A stretch of 64,000 nt of DNA, from positions 1 through 64,000 of the forward strand of contig JALFVL010000037.1 in NCBI GenBank assembly GCA_022787165.1, in the 5' to 3' direction. The translations under genes and the position numbers were made by a program. Positions 33,421 through 42,139 of the stretch are shown here, in pieces. The stretch comes from Clostridiales bacterium (GTDB lineage: Bacteria > Bacillota > Clostridia > Christensenellales > Aristaeellaceae). The notes beneath the pieces were generated by a model. The model was given only the letters and a program-made list of their open reading frames with translations. It ran no database searches and had not been told where the DNA came from. Position 1 is the stretch's first letter, and each line of letters opens with the position of its first letter.

Positions 33421-34575
33421 ATGGTCACAACGGCACTTCTGGTCATCATCTATCTTTCATTCATCAGCCTCGGCCTGCCGGACTCTGTGCTGGGCAGCGC
33501 GTGGCCGCTGATGAGCGGGAGCCTGAGCGCGCCACTGTGGAGCGCGGGCATCGTGCAGATGACGGTCTCCTTCTGCACGATTGTCTCGAGCCTGAACAGC
33601 GCGCGGCTGATCCGGCGCTTCGGCACGGGGAAGCTGACGGCGCTCTCTGTGCTGCTGACGGCGCTTTCGCTGCTGGGCTTTTCGTTTGCGAAGCACTACG
33701 CATTCCTGATCGCGCTGGCCATTCCGCTGGGGCTGGGCGCGGGCGCGGTCGACGCGGCGCTCAACAACTACGTCGCGCTGCACTGCCAGCCGCGGCACAT
33801 GAGCTGGCTGCACTGCTTCTGGGGCGTCGGCACGATCATGGGCCCGATGCTTCTCTCGGCCTGCCTGAATGCGGGCGCGTCCTGGCGCGCGGGTTACTGG
33901 GTCATCGGATTGCTGCAGTGCCTGCTGTGCGCCGTGCTTCTGGCGACGCTGCCGCTGTGGAGGCGGGAGGAAGCGCGGGAGGAGGAGAAGGCGCGCGTGC
34001 TCTCCGTGCCGCAGGTGCTCGCGCTGCCGGGCGCGAAGGCGGGCATGCTGACGTTTTTGTGCTACTGCGCGGTGGAGTCGACGATGATCCTCTGGGCGCC
34101 GACGTTCATGGTCGAGGCGCGCGGCATCGCGGAGGACACGGCGGCGTCGTTCGGCGCGCTTTTCTGCATCGGCATCACGGCAGGGCGCGCGGCCTCCGGC
34201 TTCATGACGCTGCGCTTTTCGCCCAAGCAGATGGTGCGTCTGGGGCAGGCTGTGAGCGCAGCGGGCTGCCTGATGCTCTTTGTGCCGGTCAACGCGGTGA
34301 TGCTTGCGGGCGTCGTGGTCTGCGGACTGGGCTGCGCGCCGGTGTATCCCAACATCATCCAGGACACGCCGGTCAACTACGGCGCGGAAAATTCGCAGGC
34401 GGCCATCGGCGTGCAGATGGCGGCGGCCTACGTCGGCTCGACGTTCGTGCCGACGCTCTTCGGCTGGCTTGCCAGCGCCGTGGGCTACGGCGCGCTGCCT
34501 GCGTTCGCGCTGGCGGTGACGGGCGTGCAGGCGGCGATGTTTGCCATGCAGAAGCGCGCGGTGGAGCGGCGTTGA
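33421..34575 (+). CDS. Major facilitator superfamily transporter, probably sugar
   Basis: 384 residues, about twelve membrane helices. GAGGGAGAGG lies upstream of the ATG. The first half contains the MFS loop motif (SARLIRRFGTGKLTALSVLL between helices 2 and 3) and GLGAGAVDAALNNYVALHCQPRHMSWLHCFWGVGTIMGPML, a pattern of the FucP-like sugar-carrier group. The fused partner upstream is a ROK regulator, which also points to sugar uptake. Substrate is not deducible. No signal peptide beyond the first helix. Confidence 0.85.
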   Translation: MVTTALLVIIYLSFISLGLPDSVLGSAWPLMSGSLSAPLWSAGIVQMTVSFCTIVSSLNSARLIRRFGTGKLTALSVLLTALSLLGFSFAKHYAFLIALAIPLGLGAGAVDAALNNYVALHCQPRHMSWLHCFWGVGTIMGPMLLSACLNAGASWRAGYWVIGLLQCLLCAVLLATLPLWRREEAREEEKARVLSVPQVLALPGAKAGMLTFLCYCAVESTMILWAPTFMVEARGIAEDTAASFGALFCIGITAGRAASGFMTLRFSPKQMVRLGQAVSAAGCLMLFVPVNAVMLAGVVVCGLGCAPVYPNIIQDTPVNYGAENSQAAIGVQMAAAYVGSTFVPTLFGWLASAVGYGALPAFALAVTGVQAAMFAMQKRAVERR

Positions 34576-34611
34576 CGCGCGCCGCGGGCTGTCTCATGAA
34601 TCGCGCAAAAG

Positions 34612-34640
34612 AGCCCCCGGGCTGCTGCCCGGGGGCTTTA
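34612..34640. terminator. Terminator between convergent MFS and glycan operons
   Basis: AGCCCCCGGGC (34612-34622) / GCCCGGGGGCT (34627-34637), loop TGCT, TTTA on the plus strand and CTTTTGC on the minus strand, so it probably serves both sides. Confidence 0.85.
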
Positions 34641-34653
34641 CGTATACGGGGGC

Positions 34654-35433
34654 TCACAGGTCGCGGCCGAAGACCTCCCATTCGATCAGGGCCGGAAACG
34701 CGGAGGGATCGTCGCTCTTTTGCAGACGCTCCAGCCGCAGCCAGCGAACCGTGTGCCGGCCCAGCGGGATGTGCTGGCGATCCGCCGTCTTCTGAAGATC
34801 GAAGGCCAGCTCACCGCCGTCGGAGAGGACGACATGACCGTGCGTCCAGTAGGCGTCGTGCGGGAAGTCCGCGCGCAGGGTCAGCGCCATGGCGTCGATC
34901 TCGACCTCGCGGCCCAGATCGAGCAGACACCAGGCGTCCTCGCGCGCGCCGATGCCCCAGGACTGATACGGCCATTCGCCGTGAAAATCGTTGTGTCGCA
35001 TGCCGTCGATCACATTGCGCGCGGCAAAGCAGGATTCCCCGCGCGTCTCCACGTTGGCGGTGCAGTGTGGGAAAAAGTTCGTTTCCCCACGCAGGTCTGC
35101 CGGGTTGCGCGCCAGATTGCGCCGCGCGGCCGTCTCCCCCTGCGTCATTGCGCGGGCGGTGACGATATGCCGCGCCCCGGTGAACGCGGCGGGGCTGTAC
35201 GCCAGTCGATGCTCGCCGCAGGGCACCGGCCACGTCATCCTGCCAGCGGGCAGATAGACCTCGCCAGGCAGGATTGCCGCGTCCATCTGAACGATCAGGT
35301 GGGGCGCGTCCGACTCGATGACGATCACGTCACCCGGCTGATACACGCGATCCACGCGCGCGAGCGCCTCGTCCGGATGTGTGCTTTGGGCAAGCAGCGC
35401 GCCCTGCGCATCCCGAATGCTGATTTGAATCAT
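34654..35433 (-). CDS. F5/8-type carbohydrate-binding-like protein, cytoplasmic
   Basis: 259 residues, ATG 35433 with GAGGTGAG that overlaps the end of the GH88 gene. No signal peptide. The first 90 residues are a small beta domain (PGDVIVIESDAPHLIVQMDAAILPGEVYLPAGRMTWPVP). The rest resembles a discoidin/F5-8C jelly roll: NLARNPADLRGETNFFPHCTANVETRGESCFAARNVIDG, then SWGIGAREDAWCLLDLGREVEIDAMALTLRADFPHD and the strand pattern HTVRWLRLERLQKSDDP. Such modules bind sugars. No catalytic motif is visible. It is the last gene of the glycan operon, 9 bp after GH88, and an intracellular sugar-binding or uncharacterised sugar-processing role is inferred. Confidence 0.65.
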   Translation of the reverse strand: MIQISIRDAQGALLAQSTHPDEALARVDRVYQPGDVIVIESDAPHLIVQMDAAILPGEVYLPAGRMTWPVPCGEHRLAYSPAAFTGARHIVTARAMTQGETAARRNLARNPADLRGETNFFPHCTANVETRGESCFAARNVIDGMRHNDFHGEWPYQSWGIGAREDAWCLLDLGREVEIDAMALTLRADFPHDAYWTHGHVVLSDGGELAFDLQKTADRQHIPLGRHTVRWLRLERLQKSDDPSAFPALIEWEVFGRDL

Positions 35434-35442
35434 GCGCTCACC

Positions 35443-36570
35443 TCAGCCCTTCGCAAGCCAGAGCTTCGCGTCCGTGCCGCGCAGCTTGCACAGCGCCTCC
35501 ACGAAGAAGTAATCGCCGTAGAGGATGTTGACATGCCGGCCCGCGCCGTCGTCGTGATAGGAGGCGGTGCACTTTTGCAAAATGCCGGGGGCCTCCTCGC
35601 TCCAGTCGGCGCACAGGTCATAAAGCGCGCGCAGCAGCCGCATTGCCGCGGCTCGGTACGTCTCCCCCTCCTCGCCGCCGACGAGCTGCGCAAGCTCCAG
35701 CAGGCCGCAGGCCGCGCACGCGCCCGCGATGTTGTCGATGCGCTCCTCGTCCTTTGGCTGGCAGAAGTCGCTGTCCGTCAGGCCGTCCTCGCGGATATGC
35801 GCGATGAAGTATTGCGCGCAGCGGCGCGCCACATCCAGATACCTGCGCTCGCCCGTGTTGATCGCGCTGAGCGTGAAGCCATACAGCGCCCAGGCCTGGC
35901 CTCGGCTCCAGCTCGAGCCCTCGCAATACCCCTGCCCTGCCGGACGCGCGATAACCTTGCCCGTTTCCGGGTCAAAGATCACGATATGGCAGCTGCTGCC
36001 GTCCTCGCGCAGGAAGTCGCGGATGGTCGTGTCGGCATGGATGCGCGCGATTTTGGCAAATCGCGGATCGCCGGTCTGCTCGCTGGCCCAGTAGAGCAGC
36101 GACAGGTTCATCATGCAGTCGATGATGGCATAGCCCGCGCGCTCACGATGCGGCCACGCGCGGATGAAGCCCTCGGGGTTGAAGCGCCCGGCCAGAATCG
36201 TCGCGGCATGCAGGGTGTCGGTGCGCGCCTGCGCGTCGCCGGTGAGGCGGAAATGCGCGCCGGTGGAGAGCAGATACATGAAGCCCACATCGTGGTTGAG
36301 CAGGTCAAAGCTGCGAAATTCCGCTGTCAGCAGCTTTTCCACGCGCAGCGCCTCATCCATGTAGACCTGCTCGCCCGTCGCCTTGTACAGCTGCCACATC
36401 AGGGCTGGCCAAAAGCCGCCCGTCCACCAGCTGTTGCCGTCGTAGGGGGAGGCGACGTAGCGATTGCCCTCGCTCTTGTAGGGGATGATGCCCTGCTGCG
36501 CCGCCAGCCTTGCGCCCCGCGCGAATTTCGCGCACACGCGCTCAAAGGCGAAATCAATCCATTTTTCCAT
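35443..36570 (-). CDS. Glycoside hydrolase family 88, unsaturated glucuronyl hydrolase
   Basis: 375 residues, usual length; ATG 36570 with GGAGGTGA. No signal peptide, so cytoplasmic. The (alpha/alpha)6-barrel signatures are clear: NSWWTGGFWPALMWQLYKATG, FDLLNHDVGFMYL (Asp94), AIIDCMMNLSLLYWASEQTGD (Asp151), EGSSWSRGQAWALYGFTLSA and the C-terminal GDYFFVEALCKLRG. The two Asp residues correspond to D88 and D149 of the Bacillus enzyme, which hydrates the double bond of 4,5-unsaturated uronic acids released by polysaccharide lyases. Neighbouring heparinase-like lyase supplies such ends. Its start overlaps the end of the DUF2264 gene by 17 bp, implying translational coupling. Confidence 0.95.
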   Translation of the reverse strand: MEKWIDFAFERVCAKFARGARLAAQQGIIPYKSEGNRYVASPYDGNSWWTGGFWPALMWQLYKATGEQVYMDEALRVEKLLTAEFRSFDLLNHDVGFMYLLSTGAHFRLTGDAQARTDTLHAATILAGRFNPEGFIRAWPHRERAGYAIIDCMMNLSLLYWASEQTGDPRFAKIARIHADTTIRDFLREDGSSCHIVIFDPETGKVIARPAGQGYCEGSSWSRGQAWALYGFTLSAINTGERRYLDVARRCAQYFIAHIREDGLTDSDFCQPKDEERIDNIAGACAACGLLELAQLVGGEEGETYRAAAMRLLRALYDLCADWSEEAPGILQKCTASYHDDGAGRHVNILYGDYFFVEALCKLRGTDAKLWLAKG

Positions 36571-38344
36571 ACGCCGTCACCTCCGTCGGGGGATTGTCAA
36601 GCAGCGCGCGTCCGCCGGTCACGGTGCCCAGCACAGCGCTGACGAGCACGTGCTCGCCCGGCTCCAGCTTCGCCGTGAGCGTGGGCAGCAGCGTGCGCGG
36701 GGTCATCAGGTTGGTGTTCGGCTCCGGGAGGACGACCGTGCCGCCCGTGTAGCCGCCAAGGCGCTTCACGGCGCTCACGCCCCAGGGCGCGATGACCGCC
36801 GCGCAGTCCGCCTGCTCGATCAGCTCCGCCTCGCCGTTTTTCCCGCGGGCGATGGCGAAGCCGCCCTCCGCCGCCAGAAGCGTGCGGTCGGTCGTAATGC
36901 GGTGCTCCCGCACATGCCACTCGCCGCAGGGGATGATCGTGGTCTGCACCGTGACCCCGGCGAAGGGATGCCAGGTCGAAACCACGCGATCCTCACCGAT
37001 CTCATACTCGGTGCAGCCATAGCGCGGATGATAGGTGTCGCCGTCCTCGGAGAGGGCGAGCATGTTGTCAAACGCACCGTCCTTGAGCAGCTTGTGCGCC
37101 TTGCACACGGAGAAGCCAAACCGCGTCGAATACACGAATTTCTCATATTTGGCCTCGTCGTGGGCGTGTTCATGCGCGCGGTTGCCCGCCGGGAAGGCCA
37201 TCACATGGCTGCCGTCCGCGCTGCGCTCAAGGAGCATGCGCATGTGAATCTGCCGCGAGCGCGCCGGCGCGTCAAACGCCTGCTCCTGCGCCTGCCAGAA
37301 CGGATGCTCCGCCGGCAGGGCCAGCACGGCAAAGGCCTTCATCGCCCAATACGGCGAGCCGGGCGCGTTATAGCCCTCGGCCATCAGCAGGTTCGGATAG
37401 CCGTAGCCGATGGTCAGCACGCCGTCGCGCGTGAAGATGGGCTTGCCAAACCAGCAGCGCATGTTGCCCAGCAGCAGGTGCTTCATGACGCCATAGCCGA
37501 CCGCCTCACAGGGGGCCTCTGCCAGCGCCTGCGCCGCGTAAAACGCGCCCTGCGCGAAGCGATAGGTCAGGCTGCGTCCGTAGGGCAGCGCCTCGCAGCT
37601 GTTGTCGAACCAGCAGGCAAAGTCCGGCGCGATGAGCCTGCCGCGGCGGATATACTCGGCGCTGCGCTCCGGGTCGCGCTCGCCCATCACCTTCGCGTAG
37701 ACCAGGCCGTAGAAGTGGAACGCCCACAGCGTGTAGTATTCGCGCTGGTTGACATAGTCGAAATACCAGCCGTCGCCCTCGTAGTGCTCCTCGATCATGG
37801 CGAAGTCCTTGCGAAGGCGCTCCTCGTCATACGGCTGGCCGCAGACCATGAAGCCCATGTTCACCAGCACGCGGAAGAACGTCCAGTTGTTTTTGGGCAT
37901 ATCGTGATGGTTGATCTGATCGAGCCAGGCGTGCAGGTTGCGCTGCGCGCGCTCGGGCAGCTCGAAGAAGAAGCGCTGCGGGCACAGCGCCATGCCCATG
38001 CCAAAGACCGCCATCTCCACCAGACGCTGGTCGTAATCCTCGACCTCGCCCCAATATTCCGGGTGATCCGGGTCTGTACCGTGGATGATGCCCTGCTTCC
38101 ATTCCCGCCAGATGGGCTCGACGCGCTCGCAGCCGCCCGCCAGCATCGGCACGATTGCCCAGAGGGGGCGGGCAAAGGCCTCCATCTCCGCGATTTCCTC
38201 GGGATACACCGCGCCCGTATCGCCCAGGTGCAGACGCGCACGACCCTCGCTGAGCAGCGGCACAAGCGGCTCAATCAGCTCGATGGCCGCGCGCTCCACG
38301 TCTTCACGCGTGCGCAGGGGATTGTTTTTCACATGGTTACCCAT
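36554..38344 (-). CDS. DUF2264 protein
   Basis: 596 residues from ATG 38344 (AAGGAG site). The N-terminal two thirds match the DUF2264 family pattern: NPLRTREDVERAAIELIEPLVPLLSEGRARLHLGDTGAVYPEEIAEMEAFARPLWAIVP, then NNWTFFRVLVNMGF, YWFDY..., GRSLTYRFAQGAFYAA, and TIGYGYPNLLMAEGYNAPGSPYWAMKAF. The C-terminal third is beta-rich. The family has an alpha/alpha-barrel related to polysaccharide lyases and GH88/GH105 enzymes and occurs in glycan loci, but its reaction is unestablished to my knowledge. No signal peptide. Its position between the lyase and GH88 genes (4-bp gap and 17-bp overlap) strongly suggests a step in the same uronide pathway. Confidence 0.88.
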   Translation of the reverse strand: MGNHVKNNPLRTREDVERAAIELIEPLVPLLSEGRARLHLGDTGAVYPEEIAEMEAFARPLWAIVPMLAGGCERVEPIWREWKQGIIHGTDPDHPEYWGEVEDYDQRLVEMAVFGMGMALCPQRFFFELPERAQRNLHAWLDQINHHDMPKNNWTFFRVLVNMGFMVCGQPYDEERLRKDFAMIEEHYEGDGWYFDYVNQREYYTLWAFHFYGLVYAKVMGERDPERSAEYIRRGRLIAPDFACWFDNSCEALPYGRSLTYRFAQGAFYAAQALAEAPCEAVGYGVMKHLLLGNMRCWFGKPIFTRDGVLTIGYGYPNLLMAEGYNAPGSPYWAMKAFAVLALPAEHPFWQAQEQAFDAPARSRQIHMRMLLERSADGSHVMAFPAGNRAHEHAHDEAKYEKFVYSTRFGFSVCKAHKLLKDGAFDNMLALSEDGDTYHPRYGCTEYEIGEDRVVSTWHPFAGVTVQTTIIPCGEWHVREHRITTDRTLLAAEGGFAIARGKNGEAELIEQADCAAVIAPWGVSAVKRLGGYTGGTVVLPEPNTNLMTPRTLLPTLTAKLEPGEHVLVSAVLGTVTGGRALLDNPPTEVTAYGKMD

Positions 38345-38348
38345 CGTA

Positions 38349-40163
38349 TCAGCTCCTTGTGATGGTAAAGTTTTGCGTATGCCTTCCCTGCTTCGCCGCA
38401 TCCAGCGTCAGCCGCCAGAGCGAGCCGGGAAAACTGCGCGCCATCCGCGCGTCGGTGACGGGCAGCTCCTCCGCCTCCGCGCGCAGGGAGGGGTCAAACG
38501 TCAGGCAAAGCCGCCCAAAGCGCGCCTCGCCCGCCGAAAGCTCCGGCCGCTCGCGCAGCATGAAGACCCACTGTACCGGCGCTTCGCGCGCAAGGACGAT
38601 GTCGTCCGTCAGCAAAATGCCCCTGTCCGTCATGCGCAGGCTGCGCACGGCGGAGACGGCGCCCGCCTCTGCCGGATACGCCCCGGCGATGTCCAGACTT
38701 GCCCCCTGCGCGTCCGCGCGCACATTGCGCGCGGCAAAGCGCCGGCCGGGCGCCTGCTCCATTCCGTCAATCAGCGGCAGGCTGTGGTTTTTGGAGCGGG
38801 TGTTGTCAAGCGTGTAGCGCTGCGGGCCAAAGGTCGCCGCGGTATATGTCCGGTTGCCCATATCCACAAGCTGCGGCTCGCCGTCGCAGAAAACGACAAG
38901 GCTGCCGACGTCGTTGTGGTTGTGGTTTTCGCCGTTGTGGCCGCCCTTGATCGCGGCCAGCAGTCCGCCCTGCCGCCAGACATAGACCTGCAGGTCCGGC
39001 AGCGCCTCAAACGGCGCATGCGCCGGGGCGGGCGCGTCCTCTGGCAGGCGCGCAAAGAGCGTCAGCAGCACGCGATTCATCTGCGGCGTGTCCAGCGGCT
39101 TTACGCCGTCATGCTGCGCGGCCAGCCACGCCCCCAGCGACGCGAGCGCGGCGTTGCCCGTGCGCTCGCCGAAGCGATGGATGCGCTCGCCGTCCATGCG
39201 CGGCATGGCGTCGCAGTCCGCAAAATTGAGGAAATACGGTCCGGCCACATGCGCGCGAAGCGGAAACTCCCCGATGGCGCGGATGTGCGGCTCTTCATAA
39301 AAGCTGACGCGCCCCTGCGTGGCGAGATAGACGCTCTCCAGACAATCCAGCAGCGCCGCTCCGGCCATGTTGAAGTAGCCTGCGCCCTCGTCGCAGCCGC
39401 CGTCCGCCGGCATGACGGCCAGATAGCTGTCCAGCATGCGCAGCGCGCGGGAGACGATCTCGCCCCGCCGGATGCGGTCCCCCTCGAGCAGCAGCGCCGT
39501 CTCGATCACATTGGAGCAAATCCACGGCGTCCAGTTGTTCACGTCGCGGCGGATCATGCCCATCCACCAGAAATCGTCGTGGGTCATGAACGGATGAATC
39601 ACGCGCCGCTCGATTTCCGCGCGCACGCGCCGCGCGATCAGCGGGCTGACGGCGTCCAGCCTGTCCTCCAGCAGATAGAGCGTGTCGGCCAGCGCCGCCG
39701 CCGTCTGCGCGGCAAAGAGATCGACGTAGGGGTTCGCCACGTCGGGCAGGGGGCGCTTGTCCATCGCCGGCGCGCCCGGATGGTCGCTGCCGTTGTGCGC
39801 GGAGATCACCCAGGTGCTCTCCTCACAGATGCACCAGATGCCGTCGATCACCGCGTCCAGATAGCTGCCGTCGTCGCGCACGCACTCCGCCAGCGCCGCG
39901 CCCATCATCATCCGCCGCCGCGCAAAGTACGGCGTCTCGTAGGCCTCGCGGCTGCCGCTGCGGGAGAAGGCGAGGAACTGCGTCGCCGTGAGCATCGGAT
40001 AGCCCGCGCGGGCCTCCTCGCCCCAGGCAAGCAGCGCCTCGCGCTTGTGCGCGCTGAGGGATTCCCATTGCTCGCGCGCCTGCCGCCCCGGGAAGGGATG
40101 ATACGCCTCCCGGGGGACGAGCAGGGCCGTCAGATCATGACGATCCAGGTATTCGTAAAACAT
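38349..40163 (-). CDS. Heparinase II/III-like polysaccharide lyase, cytoplasmic
   Basis: 604 residues, ATG 40163. No signal peptide. The N-terminal helical toroid includes ARRRMMMGAALAECVRDDGSYLDAVIDGIWCICEESTWVISAHN and MTHDDFWWMGMIRRDVNNWTPWICSNVI. The C-terminal beta-sheet domain has GGHNGENHNHNDVGSLVVFCDGEPQLVDMG, the heparinase II/III C-terminal signature with histidines that bind zinc or act in catalysis in the family. Family enzymes cleave uronic-acid-containing glycans such as heparan sulfate, alginate oligomers or related gut polymers by beta-elimination. Cytoplasmic location implies action on imported oligosaccharides. The permease gene lies 9 bp upstream and DUF2264 4 bp downstream. 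Substrate cannot be read from sequence. Confidence 0.9.
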   Translation of the reverse strand: MFYEYLDRHDLTALLVPREAYHPFPGRQAREQWESLSAHKREALLAWGEEARAGYPMLTATQFLAFSRSGSREAYETPYFARRRMMMGAALAECVRDDGSYLDAVIDGIWCICEESTWVISAHNGSDHPGAPAMDKRPLPDVANPYVDLFAAQTAAALADTLYLLEDRLDAVSPLIARRVRAEIERRVIHPFMTHDDFWWMGMIRRDVNNWTPWICSNVIETALLLEGDRIRRGEIVSRALRMLDSYLAVMPADGGCDEGAGYFNMAGAALLDCLESVYLATQGRVSFYEEPHIRAIGEFPLRAHVAGPYFLNFADCDAMPRMDGERIHRFGERTGNAALASLGAWLAAQHDGVKPLDTPQMNRVLLTLFARLPEDAPAPAHAPFEALPDLQVYVWRQGGLLAAIKGGHNGENHNHNDVGSLVVFCDGEPQLVDMGNRTYTAATFGPQRYTLDNTRSKNHSLPLIDGMEQAPGRRFAARNVRADAQGASLDIAGAYPAEAGAVSAVRSLRMTDRGILLTDDIVLAREAPVQWVFMLRERPELSAGEARFGRLCLTFDPSLRAEAEELPVTDARMARSFPGSLWRLTLDAAKQGRHTQNFTITRS

Positions 40164-40172
40164 AAGCTCATC

Positions 40173-41030
40173 TTAGCCCTTCATGCCGGTCGTGGCGATG
40201 CCCTCGATGAAGTAGCGCTGCAGGAACAGGAACACCACGCTCACCGGGATCAGCGAGCACAGCGAGGCCGCCATGATCAGGTTGTAATCGGCGGAATACG
40301 CCTGAATGAAGCGGCGAAGGCCGACCTGAATGGTCTTGCGGATGTCTGTGGTCAGGTAGATCATCGGGCCCATGTAGTCGTTCCAGGTGTTGACAAAGGT
40401 GAAGATGCACAGCGTCGCGATGGCGGGCTTGGCCAGCGGCAGGATGATGCGCGCCCAGATGCCGTACTCGCTCAGACCGTCGATGCGCGCGGCCTCGGAA
40501 AGGTCGTTGGGGATGCCCAGGTAGAACTGGCGCATCAGGAACACGCCGAAGGCCGTGAAGCTCTGAAGCACCACCAGCGCCCAGATGGTGTCATACAGCC
40601 CGATGGAGCGCATCATGATGAACTGCGGCACCATGTAGGCCTGCCACGGCACCGCGATGGTGCCGATGTAGCACATGAACAGCAGATCGCGGCCCTTGAA
40701 GCTCATCTTCGCAAAGGCATACGCCGCGAAGGAGGAGGTCAAAATCTGCATGAAGGTGACGATGATGGCCAGCACGGCGGTGTTCTTGAAATAGGCCATC
40801 AGCGGCACGCGCTCCCAGATGAGGGAATAGTTTTCCCAGTGGAATTCCTCGGGGATCCACTTCATCGGAATGGAGAAGACATCCACGCTCGTCTTGAGCG
40901 AGGAGGAGATCATCCAGACGAAGGGCACCAGCGCGACAACGGCCAGCGCCAGCAGCACGGTATACTTGATGACGGAGAGGACGATCTGACCCGCCGTCAT
41001 GGTCTTGAAGGATTTTTTTGTAGCGGACAC
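40173..41030 (-). CDS. Carbohydrate ABC transporter permease (MalG/LacG type)
   Basis: 285 residues from a GTG at 41030 (Val-Ser-Ala-Thr-Lys-Lys), 9 bases after AGGAGG; the ATG ten codons later has no site. Six membrane helices of CUT1 type. The cytoplasmic coupling loop reads EAARIDGLSEYGIWARIILPLAKPAIATL (EAA motif). The C-terminus ends QRYFIEGIATTGMKG, highly typical for MalG-like subunits. Together with the next upstream permease it forms the channel for oligosaccharides delivered by the binding protein at 42140. No ATPase gene is in the locus, so a shared MsmK-type ATPase encoded elsewhere is expected. Confidence 0.96.
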   Translation of the reverse strand: MSATKKSFKTMTAGQIVLSVIKYTVLLALAVVALVPFVWMISSSLKTSVDVFSIPMKWIPEEFHWENYSLIWERVPLMAYFKNTAVLAIIVTFMQILTSSFAAYAFAKMSFKGRDLLFMCYIGTIAVPWQAYMVPQFIMMRSIGLYDTIWALVVLQSFTAFGVFLMRQFYLGIPNDLSEAARIDGLSEYGIWARIILPLAKPAIATLCIFTFVNTWNDYMGPMIYLTTDIRKTIQVGLRRFIQAYSADYNLIMAASLCSLIPVSVVFLFLQRYFIEGIATTGMKG

Positions 41031-41044
41031 AGCCTCGCACCTCC

Positions 41045-41989
41045 TTACATGTAGTTGACCCATTTCTTCTCGCCGCGGAACTGCACGAACGTGACCGCCA
41101 GCACGATTGCCAGCAGCACCATCGACACGGCGCTCGCCACGCCATACTGCGCGGAGGTCGCGATGCCCTCGCCGCCGAAGCTCAGCTCGAAGATATAGGT
41201 GACCAGCATCTTGGTCGCGCGGCCCGGGCCGCCCTGCGTCATGATCGCGACGACGTCGTAGATCTTGAAGCAGGAGATGACCATCATGATGGAGCAGAAG
41301 AACGTGGTGGGCGTGAGCATCGGAAGCGTCACCTTGGTGAACTTCTGCCAGCCGTTGGCGCCGTCCATCGTGGCGGCCTCGTACAGCTCTGCCGGCACGC
41401 CCTGCAGGCCCGCCAGGTACATGACCATGTAGTAGCCCGCGTTGCGCCAGACGGAGACGATGATGATCGCCCAGATCGCCAGCTCGCGGCTGGAGGTCCA
41501 GCTCTTCTTCATGTTGAAGCCGATGGCGTTGAGAATCTGGTTGACCGGGCCGGTCTTCATCAGCAGGAAGTTCCAGCAGACGCAGATGGCCACCATCGAG
41601 GCGACATACGGGAAGAAGAACACCGCGCGGAAGAAGTTCGCGCCCCTGACGGCCTTGTTGAGCACTAGCGCCAGGCACAGCGAGCACAGCAGCGTCAGCG
41701 GCACCGTCATCAGGGTGTAGAAGACGGTGTTCTTGAGCGCGATGCCAAGATTGCTCTTGGTGAAGCTGAAGTCCTTAAAGATGTAGCGGAAATTGGCAAG
41801 ACCCACGAAGGTGACATTCTGTCCGCCGCCCCAATCCATGAAGGCGAGGGCGAACGAGAAGATCACCGGGACCAGCGTAAAGATGACAAAGCCGATAAAG
41901 TTCGGCGCCAGGAACGAGTAGGCGATCAGCGTGTTGCGCTTTTCCAGCCTGCTCATTTTGCGTCTGGCGTTCGCAGCGCTGTCTGTCAT
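41045..41989 (-). CDS. Carbohydrate ABC transporter permease (MalF/LacF type)
   Basis: 314 residues from ATG 41989, preceded by AAAGGAAGG; an ATG seven codons earlier is possible but lacks a site. Six main membrane helices. N-terminal RRKMSRLEKRNTLIAYSFLAPNFIGFVIFTLVPVI is typical of CUT1 MalF-like subunits without the large periplasmic loop. The EAA loop reads ELYEAATMDGANGWQKFTKVTLPMLTPT. It ends RGEKKWVNYM. It partners the MalG-like permease 14 bp downstream. A hairpin between this gene and the binding-protein gene probably lowers its expression relative to the binding protein. Confidence 0.96.
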   Translation of the reverse strand: MTDSAANARRKMSRLEKRNTLIAYSFLAPNFIGFVIFTLVPVIFSFALAFMDWGGGQNVTFVGLANFRYIFKDFSFTKSNLGIALKNTVFYTLMTVPLTLLCSLCLALVLNKAVRGANFFRAVFFFPYVASMVAICVCWNFLLMKTGPVNQILNAIGFNMKKSWTSSRELAIWAIIIVSVWRNAGYYMVMYLAGLQGVPAELYEAATMDGANGWQKFTKVTLPMLTPTTFFCSIMMVISCFKIYDVVAIMTQGGPGRATKMLVTYIFELSFGGEGIATSAQYGVASAVSMVLLAIVLAVTFVQFRGEKKWVNYM

Positions 41990-42091
41990 GGAACAACCTT
42001 CCTTTCGCATGAATTCTGCGCGCCCCTGTGAGGCGATGTGTTTGCGCCGCTTCGCTCCCGGGGCAGGGGCCGGGCGGCTTTTCCGGGGCTC

Positions 42092-42125
42092 AAGAAAAGG
42101 GGGAGTGCGGTATCCGCGCTCCCCC
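42092..42125 (-). terminator. Internal hairpin/attenuator between binding-protein and permease genes
   Basis: On the minus strand CCGCGCTCCCCC region pairs as a 12-bp stem (42114-42125 with 42099-42110, one G-T pair, loop ata) followed by TTTTCTTG (42091-42098). It lies 14 bases after the binding-protein stop. Partial termination here would give more binding protein than permease, the usual stoichiometry. Confidence 0.85.
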
Positions 42126-42139
42126 TTCCGCAGCCAGTC

